A DNA stretch of 5,204 nt from a bacterium (GCA_029946075.1 JAQSDT010000238.1:1-5204); one strand, 5' to 3'; counted from the stretch's first letter, positions 1-5,204 are shown. Notes: generated by a model not told the origin, from the sequence alone. Program-made: numbers and translations.

Positions 1-384
1 AAACATGATGCCCTTGCGCAGGCGAACCTCGACGCGCAGCGGATCTTTTTTCCACTCCCAGCTCTCCGCCAACTCACCGCGGATGGCATCGGAGGGCAGA
101 TAGGCGTCGGCATAGAACGGATGCTTGCCGCCGTTTTTCTTCGACTTTGAGAGGTCGGCGGCGAACAACTGCTCGAGGTAGTTGCCAGTGTCGTGGTTGA
201 GCTTCCAGTTCCAGTCGGCCGGGTCGAACGACAATGCCGATAGCGTCACGTAGACCGTGCCGATCTCGAGCGTTCCGCCATATTGCGGCTTGGCTTCGGT
301 TTGCGCGGATGCCGGCATCGCCTGCGACAAGACGATCGCGGCGGCCCCTGCGGCCAGGCGCCATGCGGTGCGAATAACACTCAT
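1..384 (-). CDS. Extracellular solute-binding protein, family 5 (SBP_bac_5), N-terminal part
   Basis: The frame opens at ATG 384 and stays open for 128 codons to the left edge, so only the N-terminal quarter or so of a roughly 500-600 residue family-5 periplasmic binding protein is present. Residues 1-27 look like a Sec signal peptide: R5 and R9, a hydrophobic core from about L10 to L19, and an ASA-Q cleavage site after A27. The mature protein begins near QTEAKPQYGGTLEIG; the YGGTL segment is typical of the family's first strand. Further matches are LAESWEW (about 105-111) and VRLRKGIMF (120-128), the usual 'W..D...VEFRLRKGVKF' region. A Shine-Dalgarno sequence GGGAGGG (395-389) lies about 5 bases before the ATG. 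The gene follows the DppC-like permease stop by 30 bases, so it is probably in the same operon and supplies ligand to that permease pair. The ligand (peptide, sugar, opine or metal complex) cannot be deduced. Confidence 0.93.
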   Translation of the reverse strand, partial: MSVIRTAWRLAAGAAAIVLSQAMPASAQTEAKPQYGGTLEIGTVYVTLSALSFDPADWNWKLNHDTGNYLEQLFAADLSKSKKNGGKHPFYADAYLPSDAIRGELAESWEWKKDPLRVEVRLRKGIMF

Positions 385-388
385 GCTT

Positions 389-395
389 CCCTCCC
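389..395 (-). promoter_or_regulatory. Ribosome binding site of the solute-binding protein gene
   Basis: On the minus strand GGGAGGG stands four bases from the ATG at 384, with its GGAGG core five bases away. This is a strong Shine-Dalgarno match. It fixes the start of a gene that is cut by the window edge and so has no visible stop. Confidence 0.8.
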
Positions 396-414
396 TGGAT
401 TCTTCTTCTGCGAC

Positions 415-1311
415 TTATCTCGATCCGCGCATGCGTGGATCGAGCAGATCCCGCAACGCATCTCCGAACACGTTAGTGGCGTAGACGACGACGGTCAGGC
501 AAAGACCCGGCGCGAGCGCCAGCCAGGGTCCCTGAAACATGAAGGTGCGGCCCGAGCCCGACAGCATGCCGCCCCAGGTCGGTGTCGGCGGCGGTACGCC
601 GAGGCCGAGGAACGACAGGCTGGATTCGGCGAGGATCACGGTGCCGACGCGGGTCGTGAACAGCACGATGATCGGCGGCATGATGTTGGGCAGGATGTGC
701 CGCCACAGGATGCGGCCGGTCGAGGCGCCGATCGACTGCGCGGCGTGGACATACATGTTCTCGCGTACCGAGACGACGGCGGAGCGGATGATGCGCGAGC
801 CGGCAATGCCGAGCAGCAGGCCGAGCGTGCCGATGATCTGCGGCAGGCCGGGACCGAGGACGGAAACCACGACCAGCAGGATAATGAGATCGGGGAAGCT
901 CATCCAGGCATCGACAAAGCGTTGCGCGACGAGATCGATCTTGCCGCCGAGATAGCCGGTGAGAATGCCGATCACGATCGAGACGATCGTCGCCAGCGAC
1001 GCGGCGGTGAAAGCGATGATGACGGAAATCTGGGCGCCGTACAGGCATCGCGAAAGCATGTCGCGGCCGAGATTGTCGGTTCCGAACGGATAGGCCCATG
1101 ACGGCGCCGTGAGGCGGTTGCGCGGGCTGATCTGGTTCATGCCGTAGGGCGCCAAAACGTCGGCGAAGACCCCGCACAGCAGGAACAGGATGAAGATCAC
1201 GCCGCCGGCGGCGCCCAGCGGCTTCTCGCGGAACAGGCGAATCACAAAGCGGAGGATTCCGTTACGTTCGGTCTTGCCGCCGGTCGCCGGGATGTCGATC
1301 GCCAGCGTCAT
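415..1311 (-). CDS. ABC transporter inner-membrane permease, DppC/OppC-like
   Basis: This 298-residue protein has the normal length for the DppC branch of the BPD_transp_1 permeases, which form half of the membrane channel of peptide/nickel-type importers. It has a cytoplasmic N-terminus and a first membrane segment at about 33-55. The family motif FGTDNLGRD follows at 76-84, then further membrane segments near 97-120, 137-178, 215-235 and 268-288. The EAA loop that contacts the ATPase lies at about 189-214 with the expected H205-L-P. The SFLGLGVPPPTPTWGGML block (233-250) and the C-terminal NVFGDALRDLLDPR are also characteristic. The start is ATG 1311, whose A is the last base of the upstream permease's TGA, indicating translational coupling. 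An open frame continues upstream of this ATG through the neighbouring gene, but that extension has no membrane-protein character and is a shadow. It is expected to pair with the DppB-like protein. Confidence 0.95.
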   Translation of the reverse strand: MTLAIDIPATGGKTERNGILRFVIRLFREKPLGAAGGVIFILFLLCGVFADVLAPYGMNQISPRNRLTAPSWAYPFGTDNLGRDMLSRCLYGAQISVIIAFTAASLATIVSIVIGILTGYLGGKIDLVAQRFVDAWMSFPDLIILLVVVSVLGPGLPQIIGTLGLLLGIAGSRIIRSAVVSVRENMYVHAAQSIGASTGRILWRHILPNIMPPIIVLFTTRVGTVILAESSLSFLGLGVPPPTPTWGGMLSGSGRTFMFQGPWLALAPGLCLTVVVYATNVFGDALRDLLDPRMRGSR

Positions 1312-2267
1312 CAGCGGTATCTCACTTTGGGATCGAGCAGGCCGTAACTCAGATCGACGGCGAGATTGATCAGCATCACGCAAAGCCCGATTACGAGGCT
1401 GACGCCGGTGATGATGGGATAGTCGCGCTGGCTGATGGCATCGAGCAGCAGCAGGCCCATGCCGGGGATGACGAAAATCTGCTCGACGATGACGGCGCCC
1501 CCGATCAGGATCGGCGCCTGCAGGCCGATCAGCGTCACGACGGGGATCAGCGCATTGCGCAGGGCGTGCCGGACCACGACCAGCCGTTCCGACAGGCCCT
1601 TGGCCCAGGCGGTGCGGATGTAGTCCTGACGCAGAACTTCCAGCATCATGGTGCGGGTCAGGCGCATGGTGATCGCCGACAGCGCGGTGCCCAGAATGAT
1701 CGCCGGCAGGATCATCTGTTTCAGGTTTTGCAGAGGGTCCTCGGTGAACGCCACGAATTTCACCTGTGGCGACCAGCCCCACCAGATCGACGGGAACACC
1801 ATCACCATGGTGCCCATCCAGAAACTCGGCACCGCCAGCATCAGGATCGAGAACGAACGGGTGAGATAATCGCCGGCGGTGTCCTGCCGAATCGCGGAAT
1901 AGATGCCGATCGGCAGCGCAATGAGCAGCGCGATGATCAGCGCCATGAAACCGAGCTGGAACGTGACCGGCAGCCGCGCGGCGAGGAGTTCGCGCACCGG
2001 CGTGTTCTGCCAGAGCGAGCGACCGAAATCGCCGTGAAAAAGGATGCCGCCGATCCAGTGGAAATATTGCAGCCACATCGGCCGATCGAGACCAAGCGTC
2101 GCAAGGAGTTGGTCGCGTGAGAGCTTGTCGGCGCCGACGTCGTTCTGCGCCAGCATCATGTCGATGACGTTGCCGGGCACGAGGCGGACGATGACGAACA
2201 CGATCAGGCTGGCAAAGAACAATGCAGGGACAAGCGCCAACAACCGCCGTGCCAGATATGCCTGCAT
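1311..2267 (-). CDS. ABC transporter inner-membrane permease, DppB/OppB-like
   Basis: This 318-residue protein is the DppB-type partner permease. It begins MQAYLARRLLALVPALFF, with the first membrane segment at about 9-29. Family motifs in order are GDFGRS (79-84), RLPVTFQL (98-105), the EAA loop DYIRTAWAKGLSE... (215-242, ending LRNALIP), GGAVIVEQIFVIPGMG (256-271), AISQRDYPIITG (278-289, approximate) and DLSYGLLDPKVRYR at the C-terminus. Other membrane segments lie near 100-126, 140-160, 186-200, 240-265 and 285-305. I chose ATG 2267 because it gives the family's usual N-terminus and has purine-rich ribosome-binding candidates upstream (GAGAGGA about 12 bases away, GGCGGGG about 4 bases away). 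An in-frame TTG at 2324 would add 19 non-conserved residues. It is the first of the three transporter genes in the window; no ATPase gene is visible here. Family assignment is firm; substrate is unknown. Confidence 0.95.
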   Translation of the reverse strand: MQAYLARRLLALVPALFFASLIVFVIVRLVPGNVIDMMLAQNDVGADKLSRDQLLATLGLDRPMWLQYFHWIGGILFHGDFGRSLWQNTPVRELLAARLPVTFQLGFMALIIALLIALPIGIYSAIRQDTAGDYLTRSFSILMLAVPSFWMGTMVMVFPSIWWGWSPQVKFVAFTEDPLQNLKQMILPAIILGTALSAITMRLTRTMMLEVLRQDYIRTAWAKGLSERLVVVRHALRNALIPVVTLIGLQAPILIGGAVIVEQIFVIPGMGLLLLDAISQRDYPIITGVSLVIGLCVMLINLAVDLSYGLLDPKVRYR

Positions 2268-2397
2268 GGTGCCCCGCCGTCCTCTCCCTGCAACGAGATT
2301 GGACCTCGTCGAAAATGCCTGCAAGCATTATCGCGTCGTGTGCGATGCGACCATTTTGCCGAGGAACCTGTCTTCATGCGCGCAAACACGCACAACA

Positions 2398-2412
2398 TTC
2401 CGCGACGCGGAA
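2398..2412. repeat. Perfect 15-bp dyad TTCCGCG-A-CGCGGAA between the peptidase and permease genes
   Basis: TTCCGCG, one central A, then CGCGGAA form a perfect inverted repeat in the 183-base gap between the M23 peptidase stop (2451) and the permease start (2267). As RNA it could fold into a 6-bp stem with a 3-base loop. No run of U follows on the minus strand, so it is not a standard intrinsic terminator. It could be an operator, a weak or factor-dependent terminator, or chance. A second weak stem (CGATT/AATCG, 2413-2417 and 2425-2429) adjoins it. I saw no convincing promoter for the transporter genes in the gap. Confidence 0.3.
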
Positions 2413-2450
2413 CGATTGGCTTCAAATCGCGTGCTGAGGAAATCGGGAAG

Positions 2451-4526
2451 TCAGCGGTTGGTGGTGACTTGGCGCGTCAGCGGCGCAGCGCTTCCGGTCG
2501 CCTCGGAGACGCGCGCTGCGCCGCCGCGGTTGCTCATCTGCGCGTCGAGGCGATCGCGCTCCTTGTCGAAGCTCGCCATCACGGGGCCTTCGAGCGAACG
2601 GCCGCGGGGCAGCTTGACGCGCATCGGATCGACAAAGCGGCCGTTGACGAGAATTTCATAGTGGACGTGCGCGCCGGTCGACATGCCCGTCGATCCGACG
2701 AAGCCGATCACCTGCCCCTGACGCACGCGCTTGCCGGGCTCCATGCCCTTGGCGTACGCCGACATGTGCCCATAGGCCGTCTCGTAGCCGTTGTTGTGCT
2801 TCAGGCGGACGTATTTGCCGTAGCCGCCTTCCCAGCCGACTTTTTCGACGGTGCCGTTGCCGGAGGCGAAGATCGGTGTGCCGTAGGGTGTGGCCCAGTC
2901 GACGCCGGTGTGCATCTTGGTATAGCCGAGGATCGGATGGCGGCGGCCGCCGAAGCCCGAACGCATGATCGCGTTGTTGACGGGTTTGCGCACCAGGAAC
3001 TTCTTCGCGCTCTTGCCGGTCTCGTCATAATAGTCGACGACCGCGTCGTCCGGGGTCTGGAACCGGTAGTATTTCTTGGTTTCGCCGCCGACGGTGAGCG
3101 AGGCGAACAGCACTTCGGTCTTTTCGGTGATGGTCGCGCCTTCGTCTTCGCCGGCGAAGAACACGTCGAAGGAATCGCCGGGCTGCACCTTGCGCTGGAA
3201 GTCGACGTCGTAGGAGTAGATCCGGACCATGTCCTCGATGACGGTTGCCGGCACCTTGTTACGCAGCGCGGTCTCGTAAATGCTCTGGTAGAGGCGGACG
3301 CCGCTGCCGTCATCATCGTCGTCGTCGTCATCCTTGCCGGTGGTGACCTCGGCAACGGTATTCATGCTCTGCACGTCGACGGCGACATACTTGCCGATGT
3401 CCGACAGGGCGGCGACGGCCTCGATGGTGGATTCGTTGGCGACGATGACGCGGTAGGGCTGCAGCCGGGCGGCGGCGCCGAGGCCCGAGGGGGCCATCAG
3501 GATGCGCAACTTCTGGCCTTCTTTCAGGCCGCCGTCGCGGCCGCGGGCGCCGAGCGTCGCCGCGACAGCCCTGGCTTCGTCGGGCGTCGCGCCCTGGTCG
3601 CGCAGGATCGAGACGACGGTATCGCCCTTCTTGACGACGTGAACGCGCTCGCCCGTCGGGTTACCGCCGGTGATCTGGTCCTTGGTCTTGGCCAGCAGGG
3701 TGACGTTTTCCGGAACCACGCGGGTTTCAAAGCCGGCATAGGGGTCGGAGACGTTGCCCTCGGTGGCATAGGCCAGCTTGAGATCGGGCTGGGCGCCACT
3801 GACATCGGCCGTGGCGTTGGCAAGAGAAGTGTAGCGGACGCCGCCGGAGCCGCGCCAGTTGGCGGCGTCGCGCACCCGCATCAGGACCTCGTCGAGGGCG
3901 ACCACCGCGGCGAGTTTCGCCTTCGGCAGCACGGTTGCGAGGTCCTTGGTGACGAAAGAGACCTCGGCGTCGGGCTCGACGGCGTCGGGATTGTTCGGAT
4001 CGTCGGCGGCGGCAGGCGCCGCGGTGCCGACGTCGGTCAGCATGCGCTGGGCGTTGAACGGCGGGATCTTGGCGGACAGATCGCTCGTCGTCATCGAAAG
4101 GTTGCCGGAGATCCGGATGAAGGGCCGCACGCGCATCACGTCGCGGTTGCCGACGCGGGTGACGGTGGAAACCCGCAATACGTTGCGCGAGGCGCTGGAT
4201 TCGCCAGGCGGCGGCAGGCGGTCGCTCTTGTGAAGGCTGGCGGACTTGTCATTGGCGCTGAACGCGCCGCGCAGCGCGCCTTCGACCCGCTCCGGCACCT
4301 TGGCGAAGGTCATTTCGCCGTCCAGCGACGCAAAAACGGCGCCGCCGATGAGAGCTGCGCCGCACAGACCCGTGAGAATAGTGCCGCTAAACCATTGGAC
4401 GGAGACACGCCGGCGATCGATTACCGCAGCCTCGGAGCCATCGACGGAAAGCGGCGGCTCGTGACCGAGATCGATGATCCCGGTCTCGCGTCCGTAGCCG
4501 CTTCCGCGTGACGCCTTATGGCTCAA
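2451..4526 (-). CDS. Membrane-anchored M23 metallopeptidase, MepM/YebA-like (probable peptidoglycan DD-endopeptidase)
   Basis: This 691-residue protein has a cytoplasmic tail of about 44 residues ending in a basic DRRR stretch. One membrane anchor follows at about 45-68, placing the rest in the periplasm. A variable region lies at 70-290, a LysM-like segment (VHVVKKGDTVVSILRDQG...LKEGQKLRI) at about 295-343, and a run of eight aspartates at 399-406. A domain like the central one of E. coli MepM lies at about 410-510 and the LytM/M23 catalytic domain at about 520-640. Zinc ligands are visible as H539-x3-D543 and H622; H587 and H620 match the catalytic histidines, so the enzyme looks active. 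M23 enzymes of this layout cut peptide cross-links in peptidoglycan during wall growth or division; the exact bond is inferred. The start is TTG 4526, since an in-frame TGA lies two codons upstream and no ATG or GTG precedes the anchor. A GGGGGGA tract about 8 bases upstream may be the ribosome binding site. The gene is separated by 183 bases from the transporter genes and is probably not part of their operon. Confidence 0.95.
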   Translation of the reverse strand: MSHKASRGSGYGRETGIIDLGHEPPLSVDGSEAAVIDRRRVSVQWFSGTILTGLCGAALIGGAVFASLDGEMTFAKVPERVEGALRGAFSANDKSASLHKSDRLPPPGESSASRNVLRVSTVTRVGNRDVMRVRPFIRISGNLSMTTSDLSAKIPPFNAQRMLTDVGTAAPAAADDPNNPDAVEPDAEVSFVTKDLATVLPKAKLAAVVALDEVLMRVRDAANWRGSGGVRYTSLANATADVSGAQPDLKLAYATEGNVSDPYAGFETRVVPENVTLLAKTKDQITGGNPTGERVHVVKKGDTVVSILRDQGATPDEARAVAATLGARGRDGGLKEGQKLRILMAPSGLGAAARLQPYRVIVANESTIEAVAALSDIGKYVAVDVQSMNTVAEVTTGKDDDDDDDDGSGVRLYQSIYETALRNKVPATVIEDMVRIYSYDVDFQRKVQPGDSFDVFFAGEDEGATITEKTEVLFASLTVGGETKKYYRFQTPDDAVVDYYDETGKSAKKFLVRKPVNNAIMRSGFGGRRHPILGYTKMHTGVDWATPYGTPIFASGNGTVEKVGWEGGYGKYVRLKHNNGYETAYGHMSAYAKGMEPGKRVRQGQVIGFVGSTGMSTGAHVHYEILVNGRFVDPMRVKLPRGRSLEGPVMASFDKERDRLDAQMSNRGGAARVSEATGSAAPLTRQVTTNR
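3309..3332 (-). repeat. GAY trinucleotide tract encoding eight aspartates
   Basis: Eight consecutive GAC/GAT codons, read on the minus strand, encode D399-D406 of the M23 peptidase, in the linker between the LysM-proximal region and the MepM-like domain. The tract is a short in-frame microsatellite (five GAC, three GAT), so slippage would change the number of aspartates without breaking the frame. The acidic run probably forms a flexible linker or a cation-binding patch; that role is inferred. Confidence 0.85.
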
Positions 4527-4588
4527 GCCTCAGTCCCCCCAAATTCCATCGTCACTCGACAGATCCTTCGCCCGATCCAGAACCGGTA

Positions 4589-4603
4589 TTTACGCCTCGT
4601 TAA
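4589..4603. promoter_or_regulatory. Possible CtrA-type box (TTTA-N7-TTAA) upstream of the peptidase gene
   Basis: TTTA, seven bases, then TTAA differs by one base from the CtrA consensus TTAA-N7-TTAA, and it lies 62 bases before the TTG start of the cell-wall peptidase gene. CtrA is the cell-cycle regulator of alphaproteobacteria and controls several envelope and division genes. A one-mismatch match of this simple pattern is expected roughly once in a few kilobases by chance, so this is only a suggestion. Confidence 0.25.
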
Positions 4604-4784
4604 GAGAGCGGTCCCGGACATGGCGTGCCACACGCATGGAATTCGGGAATCAGAGGCCAGAAGAAGACCGGCCGGAGTCTCGAACGTCAATGGTGTGCAG
4701 AACTCTCGAAATTTATCGCTCGAAGTTTGTCGTCCGCGTGGAAAAGGTGACGGCTTCGTCGAAGATCGCCTCTTCCGGGTAGAT

Positions 4785-4818
4785 AAGCACCGGCAGTCCC
4801 CACTGATATCCGGTGGTT
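4785..4818. repeat. Imperfect hairpin in intergenic region
   Basis: CACCGG (4788-4793) pairs with CCGGTG (4810-4815). Inside it CAGT (4794-4797) pairs with ACTG (4802-4805) around a CCCC loop, leaving an ATAT bulge on the 3' side. Outside, AA/TT add two pairs after a G-G mismatch. No T-tract follows on the plus strand, so it is not an obvious intrinsic terminator. Function is unknown. Confidence 0.35.
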
Positions 4819-4946
4819 CAAAGCCTACCTTATAGCCAGAACGTCGCAGGATTGTGGCTCAAGTGCGGCTAAAGCCCCCAAATATAGGGACTTCTTGGCG
4901 TCCAAAGATTCTTCGACCCGATGCGACAATTTGTTGACGATGGGCG

Positions 4947-4976
4947 TTGACAACCCCGATCGGGCGGGCCTATAAC
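4947..4976 (+). promoter_or_regulatory. Strong sigma-70-type promoter, presumed rRNA operon promoter
   Basis: A perfect -35 hexamer TTGACA (4947-4952) and a -10 hexamer TATAAC (4971-4976) are separated by 18 bases. The expected transcription start is around 4982-4984. The bases just after the -10 (CCGGCCACTGAGCGC) form a GC-rich discriminator, a feature known to make stable-RNA promoters sensitive to the stringent response. A second GTTGAC copy lies 13 bases upstream (4933-4938) but has no matching -10. The structured leader and boxA-like element downstream support assignment to the rRNA operon. No open reading frame follows on the plus strand within the window. Confidence 0.8.
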
Positions 4977-4987
4977 CCGGCCACTGA

Positions 4988-5031
4988 GCGCGGCGATGCA
5001 TTGGCCACGAGGCCAAGGCATCTATTCGCGC
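4988..5031 (+). repeat. Long leader hairpin just after the predicted transcription start
   Basis: TTGGCC (5001-5006) and GGCCAA (5011-5016) close an ACGA loop. The stem continues through one A-G mismatch into GATGC (4995-4999) paired with GCATC (5018-5022), and after an internal loop into GCGCG (4988-4992) paired with CGCGC (5027-5031). Together this makes about 16 pairs, starting only a few bases from the predicted 5' end of the transcript. Confidence 0.7.
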
Positions 5032-5070
5032 CCCGGTAAGCTCCTCATTACGATGAGTGACCAACAGCCG

Positions 5071-5088
5071 ATAACAATCGGTTGTTAT
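5071..5088 (+). repeat. Leader hairpin ATAACAA-TCGG-TTGTTAT
   Basis: A perfect 7-bp inverted repeat with a TCGG tetraloop, extendable by a G-U pair. It is AT-rich, unlike the other leader stems. A smaller stem CTCAT/ATGAG (5044-5048 and 5053-5057) lies just before it. Confidence 0.6.
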
Positions 5089-5114
5089 TCGTCGTCGGAT
5101 GAGATCTGCCGGAA

Positions 5115-5151
5115 CCTTCCAGAAGTGGAAGGATGGGACCTCAGCGGTCCC
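5115..5151 (+). repeat. Two tandem GC-rich leader hairpins
   Basis: CCTTCC (5115-5120) pairs with GGAAGG (5127-5132). Two bases later GGGACC (5135-5140) pairs with GGTCCC (5146-5151) around a TCAGC loop. No T-run follows either stem, and the boxA-like element begins immediately after the second, so these are more likely pre-rRNA leader structure than terminators. Confidence 0.65.
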
Positions 5152-5152
5152 G

Positions 5153-5164
5153 GGCTGTTTGACA
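5153..5164 (+). promoter_or_regulatory. boxA-like antitermination element
   Basis: GGCTGTTTGACA matches 9 of 12 positions of the classical boxA TGCTCTTTAACA, the NusB/NusE (S10) binding signal in rRNA leaders. It sits after the leader hairpins on the plus strand, as expected for an rRNA operon. The contained TTTGACA also resembles a -35 hexamer, but no TATAAT-like -10 lies 16-18 bases downstream. Confidence 0.55.
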
Positions 5165-5204
5165 AGTGAAGATGAAGAAAGAGAAACGTGGACGGCGGAG
5201 TCCT

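Larger units (their letters stand above)
4527..4946. other. Intergenic region between divergent M23 peptidase gene and presumed rRNA promoter
   Basis: I can support no gene in this 420-base stretch. It must hold the promoter of the leftward M23 peptidase gene, but no clear -35/-10 pair stands out on the minus strand. The best -35, TTGACG (4690-4685), has only a poor partner about 17 bases on. A plus-strand open frame at 4518-4835 and a minus-strand one at 4825-5064 have no recognisable family character, and the second runs across the rRNA promoter, so both are treated as chance. Weak items inside it are a CtrA-like box (4589-4603), an imperfect hairpin (4785-4818) and a short coding-like minus-strand stretch (4713-4817). 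Confidence 0.6.
4983..5204 (+). other. Presumed 5' leader of the 16S rRNA precursor (cut by window edge)
   Basis: After the promoter about 220 bases carry no credible coding frame but several inverted repeats and a boxA-like element. The final part, TTTGACAAGTGAAG followed by AAGAGAAACGTGGACGGCGG, resembles from memory the pre-16S leaders of Bradyrhizobium and relatives. The mature 16S, which would begin with a sequence near AGAGTTTGATCCTGGCTCAG, is not in the window and is expected to the right. The call rests on promoter type, structure and recognition of the leader. The alternative is the leader of another highly expressed stable RNA or translation gene. Confidence 0.72.

Noticed and set aside
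283..1101. Plus-strand 272-codon frame opposite the permease and binding-protein genes
   Set aside because: It is Arg/Asp/Gly/His-rich without any recognisable motif and lies antisense to two well-supported genes.
415..2328. A 637-codon minus-strand frame that would fuse an N-terminal region to the DppC-like permease
   Set aside because: Its first half is an out-of-frame reading of the DppB-like gene, rich in Arg, His and Pro with no membrane segments. The true permease begins at ATG 1311 with a normal family N-terminus.
2327..2332. Minus-strand GATAAT as a -10 for the transporter genes
   Set aside because: The sequence 17 bases upstream has no resemblance to TTGACA, so the promoter of these genes remains unidentified.
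2340..4511. Very long plus-strand open frame of 723 codons antisense to the M23 peptidase
   Set aside because: Its translation is a low-complexity Gly/Ala/Val/Asp/Arg-rich string with no domain. It mirrors the peptidase gene, whose GC-rich codons leave the opposite strand open; the minus-strand product has clear M23 motifs.
4518..4835. Plus-strand 105-codon frame in the intergenic region
   Set aside because: Composition is not protein-like in any recognised way, it begins inside the peptidase gene's start region and it has no clear ribosome binding site.
4811..4840. T-arm-like sequence GGTGG-TTCAAAG-CCTAC followed by a CCA, suggesting a tRNA or tRNA 3' fragment
   Set aside because: With a normal 7-base loop the stem has two mismatches in five pairs. 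No matching acceptor strand, D-arm or anticodon arm lies upstream.
4825..5064. Minus-strand 79-codon frame across the rRNA promoter
   Set aside because: It overlaps the promoter and leader hairpins, shows no family resemblance and has no supporting context.
5159..5164. TTGACA as a second promoter -35
   Set aside because: No TATAAT-like -10 follows at 16-18 bases, and the hexamer is part of the boxA-like leader element.

Overview
The window looks like chromosomal DNA of an alphaproteobacterium, most likely the Bradyrhizobium/Rhodopseudomonas/Nitrobacter group. The grounds are high GC with GC-rich third codon positions, protein sequences that resemble that group from memory, and a right-hand end that looks like the promoter and leader of its ribosomal RNA operon. 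No database search was possible, so the taxonomic call rests on recognition.

Positions 1-2267 hold three genes on the minus strand, transcribed right to left, for a family-5 (dipeptide/oligopeptide/nickel type) ABC importer. They are a DppB-like inner-membrane permease (2267-1311), a DppC-like permease (1311-415) joined to it by a one-base TGATG overlap, and, 30 bases further on, the start of an extracellular solute-binding protein (384 to beyond position 1). The binding-protein gene runs off the left edge. No ATPase gene is visible and the substrate cannot be told from the sequence.

Positions 2268-2450 are a 183-base gap with a perfect 15-bp dyad but no convincing terminator or promoter. 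Positions 2451-4526, also on the minus strand, encode a 691-residue membrane-anchored M23 metallopeptidase with MepM/YebA-like architecture: a cytoplasmic tail, one membrane anchor, a LysM-like segment and an intact zinc-dependent LytM domain. It is probably a peptidoglycan DD-endopeptidase. It starts with TTG and carries a run of eight aspartates.

Positions 4527-4946 contain no gene I can support, only weak signals: a CtrA-like box, an imperfect hairpin and a short coding-like stretch that may be a gene remnant. From 4947 rightward, on the plus strand, a strong sigma-70-type promoter (TTGACA-18-TATAAC) with a GC-rich discriminator leads into a structured leader with several hairpins and a boxA-like element. 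This reads as the 5' end of a 16S rRNA precursor whose mature 16S lies beyond the window. The peptidase gene and the presumed rRNA operon therefore diverge from this intergenic region.

Overall the region is ordinary core-genome content (nutrient uptake, cell-wall remodelling, rRNA synthesis). I found no convincing new biological system. The findings are small local points.
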